A DNA stretch of 34,877 nt. Source: Geobacter sp. (GTDB taxonomy: Bacteria > Desulfobacterota > Desulfuromonadia > Geobacterales > Pseudopelobacteraceae). The notes under the pieces were generated by a model. That model was not told the origin of the DNA. It saw only the letters and a list, made by a program, of their open reading frames with translations, and did not search any database. Shown in pieces: positions 33,571 through 34,877 of this stretch. The number at the start of each line of letters is the position of its first letter. Position 1 is the stretch's first letter. A program made the position numbers and the translations under genes. The DNA lies in contig JANYBN010000115.1 in the NCBI GenBank assembly GCA_025360785.1, positions 1-34,877 of the forward strand, written 5' to 3'.

Positions 33571-34041
33571 CTAATCAACGACTTCGATCATTCCTTCCAT
33601 GCCCCTTTCCCTGTGAGTCTTGAACCATAGTAAGCTCTTGTCACAGTAGATCGGGTATTTGCCGGCCTTTTTCGGGGTGAATTTCACCGTTTGGGAGTCC
33701 CCTTTCAGGTCTAGTTTAAATTCAATCCCTGCATCCGGTGCTTTTGCAACCAGGTCATGCGGAACGTAACCTGCTGCTTTTTTAACTTTCAACTCCACCG
33801 GCTTGTTCACTTTGACCACGATATAGTTGGGATCATAGAAATAGTCGCCACCGATCATTTCAACCCTCTGTACTCCGTCGGCATCAACCTTAGCGACAAA
33901 ACGTTTTTCCTTCCACGTTCCGTGGTCGTGAGTCTGGCCACTTTCCGGTCTGGCCTCTTCCTTGGTGTCCGCAGCATACACGGTGAAACTACAGAGGGAG
34001 AATAGGACAAAAAAACCGATGTAATGCTTAAAGTTTCTCAT
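33571..34041 (-). CDS. Exported cupredoxin-fold protein
   Basis: This 156-residue protein has a signal peptide (about 1-23) and a cupredoxin-like beta domain (about 60-155). Copper ligand candidates are His95 (VPHDL), Cys133 (IYCDKS), His143 (KTHRERG) and Met148 (GMEGM), the order expected for a type 1 copper site, although Cys and His are ten residues apart, which is wider than in plastocyanin. A second His-rich patch (THDH, 38-40) may also bind metal. A near-perfect aaggagg site precedes the ATG. It probably carries electrons in the periplasm, with the DUF4079-like protein as possible membrane partner. Confidence 0.85.
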   Translation of the reverse strand: MRNFKHYIGFFVLFSLCSFTVYAADTKEEARPESGQTHDHGTWKEKRFVAKVDADGVQRVEMIGGDYFYDPNYIVVKVNKPVELKVKKAAGYVPHDLVAKAPDAGIEFKLDLKGDSQTVKFTPKKAGKYPIYCDKSLLWFKTHRERGMEGMIEVVD

Positions 34042-34162
34042 AGACGCCTCCTTACGTTATCTGCCAGTGGGTTAATGATACCATAATATTGCCGGTTTTA
34101 AACGGACACACAGAAATTTAAATTCAGCATGGCATTATGAAAAATCGGCTATGCGAAATCCG

Positions 34163-34426
34163 TCATTCCCGGTGGCGGCGGATATAATCGGCCAGGGTTC
34201 TGAGTGACTGAAGAACCTGGCGGCTCGACTCCGTACTTTCGATTCTGACATTATATTTTCGCTGCACAGCTACGACTACTTCCACAGCATCAAGCGAATC
34301 AAGGTCGAATGGGGAGTCCGGGCCGATCAGCGGCGCGTCAAAAGATATATCCGCCGGAACGGGACCGGCAACTCTGCACGCCTCTATCAACATCTCTATC
34401 AGTTCCTGCTCCAGATTGTCTTGCAC
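34163..34426 (-). CDS. Acyl carrier protein
   Basis: This 87-residue protein has the phosphopantetheine attachment motif FDLDSLDAVEV with Ser44, in a four-helix ACP fold. It starts at GTG with an aaggag site seven bases upstream. It differs from housekeeping AcpP (long acidic N-terminus, GPDSPF before DLDSLD) and sits after an ABC-2 permease rather than fatty acid genes, so it is probably a dedicated carrier for a specialised lipid. The ketosynthase at 30677-31816 is the nearest possible user. Confidence 0.9.
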   Translation of the reverse strand: MQDNLEQELIEMLIEACRVAGPVPADISFDAPLIGPDSPFDLDSLDAVEVVVAVQRKYNVRIESTESSRQVLQSLRTLADYIRRHRE

Positions 34427-34451
34427 GTATATTCTCCTTAGTCTGCCAGTG

Positions 34452-34877
34452 TCACCGGGTACGGTTGCTGCGTATTGCCAACCCTGAAATTGTTACGGTT
34501 ACGATGAAAAAGAGCAACAGGTACGACATTTCGGGGAGTACGGTGCGCAAACTCCCTCCCCTGACGAAGATATCCTGAAAGGCTGTCAGCCCCCAGGCGA
34601 GTGGGGAATAGGTACTGATTTCCTGCATGTAACGGGGCATGACGTACACCGGTATCATGATGCCCCCCAATGCTGCGGCAATAACAATGGAAACTGCGCC
34701 GAACATGGACGCCTGTTCATAGGTTTTGGCCAGGGTGCCTACCATCAGACCATAACCGGTTGCCGCCAGTGAAGCGGCCAGTGCGACAGGGATAATAGTC
34801 ACCAGTACGGCTCCTGTTTCCAAACCAGACGTTCCCAGCAACGGCAGAAGGTATGATCCTGCCATAAGCATCAGGGA
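34452..34877 (-). CDS. ABC-2 type exporter permease (C-terminal part, cut by window end)
   Basis: The 141 visible residues are the C-terminal half of an ABC-2 permease. Membrane helices lie at about 10-35, 55-75 and 118-135, with the family block IPVYVMPRYMQEISTYSPL followed by WGLTAFQDIF. The frame continues past the window end. Such permeases export lipids, glycolipids or small molecules with a separate ATPase. It ends 25 bases before the ACP gene start on the same strand, so it is probably part of the same transcript. Confidence 0.9.
   Translation of the reverse strand, partial: SLMLMAGSYLLPLLGTSGLETGAVLVTIIPVALAASLAATGYGLMVGTLAKTYEQASMFGAVSIVIAAALGGIMIPVYVMPRYMQEISTYSPLAWGLTAFQDIFVRGGSLRTVLPEMSYLLLFFIVTVTISGLAIRSNRTR

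Overview
The window reads as a chromosomal stretch from a strictly anaerobic, cytochrome-using Deltaproteobacterium (Desulfobacterota), most likely of the Geobacter/Desulfuromonadales group. This rests on gene content only: NuoEFG-type diaphorase genes beside a small c-type cytochrome, oxygen-independent cobalamin genes (CbiC, CbiD, CbiX), a hydrogenase-type FAD/[2Fe-2S] subunit, several membrane sensor kinases, a B12-type radical SAM protein and a PilZ protein. No rRNA or tRNA gene was recognised, so the genus is not fixed.

Layout. Bases 1-1115 hold an inverted-repeat element and an FAD/NAD/[2Fe-2S] electron-transfer subunit. Bases 1177-6000 (minus strand) run gntR-type regulator, ispD, receiver-kinase, DsbC-like thiol protein, sensor kinase. 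Bases 6209-9848 (plus) hold a K+ channel with RCK domains, a TIM-barrel sugar isomerase-like protein, galE and a PilZ protein, ending at a bidirectional terminator. Bases 9903-11843 (minus) carry cbiD and an M23 peptidase. Bases 11.9-15.0 kb are an accessory patch: a 38-codon DUF2277 relic, a Fic enzyme with six GGCC-centred repeats upstream, the C-terminal relic of a REP-associated (Y1) transposase next to a perfect hairpin, an XRE regulator with a doubtful 5' end, a YefM-YoeB toxin-antitoxin pair with its operator, and a second copy of the inverted-repeat element.

Bases 15229-26361 (minus) form one very compact 11-gene run: nuoE, cytochrome c, nuoF, alpha/beta hydrolase, nuoG, transglutaminase-like protein, STT3-like oligosaccharyltransferase, cbiX, TPR/GT-C membrane protein, cbiC and an AEC transporter. 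Redox, protein-glycosylation-like and cobalamin genes are interleaved with overlaps or gaps of a few bases, and a hairpin plus U-tract lies about 200 bases past the last gene.

Bases 26629-31816 (plus) hold a four-gene biosynthetic run with overlaps: a NodB deacetylase fused to a methyltransferase, a GT2 glycosyltransferase fused to DUF2062, a B12-type radical SAM protein and a DarB/FabH-like ketosynthase. A minus-strand set (34877-31900) converges on it: ABC-2 permease (cut by the window edge), acyl carrier protein, cupredoxin, DUF4079 membrane protein and a lipoprotein hydrolase. The ketosynthase, acyl carrier protein, glycosyltransferase, radical SAM protein and exporter together look like an uncharacterised lipid or glycolipid biosynthesis and export locus. 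This and the STT3-like operon are the two most interesting parts of the window.
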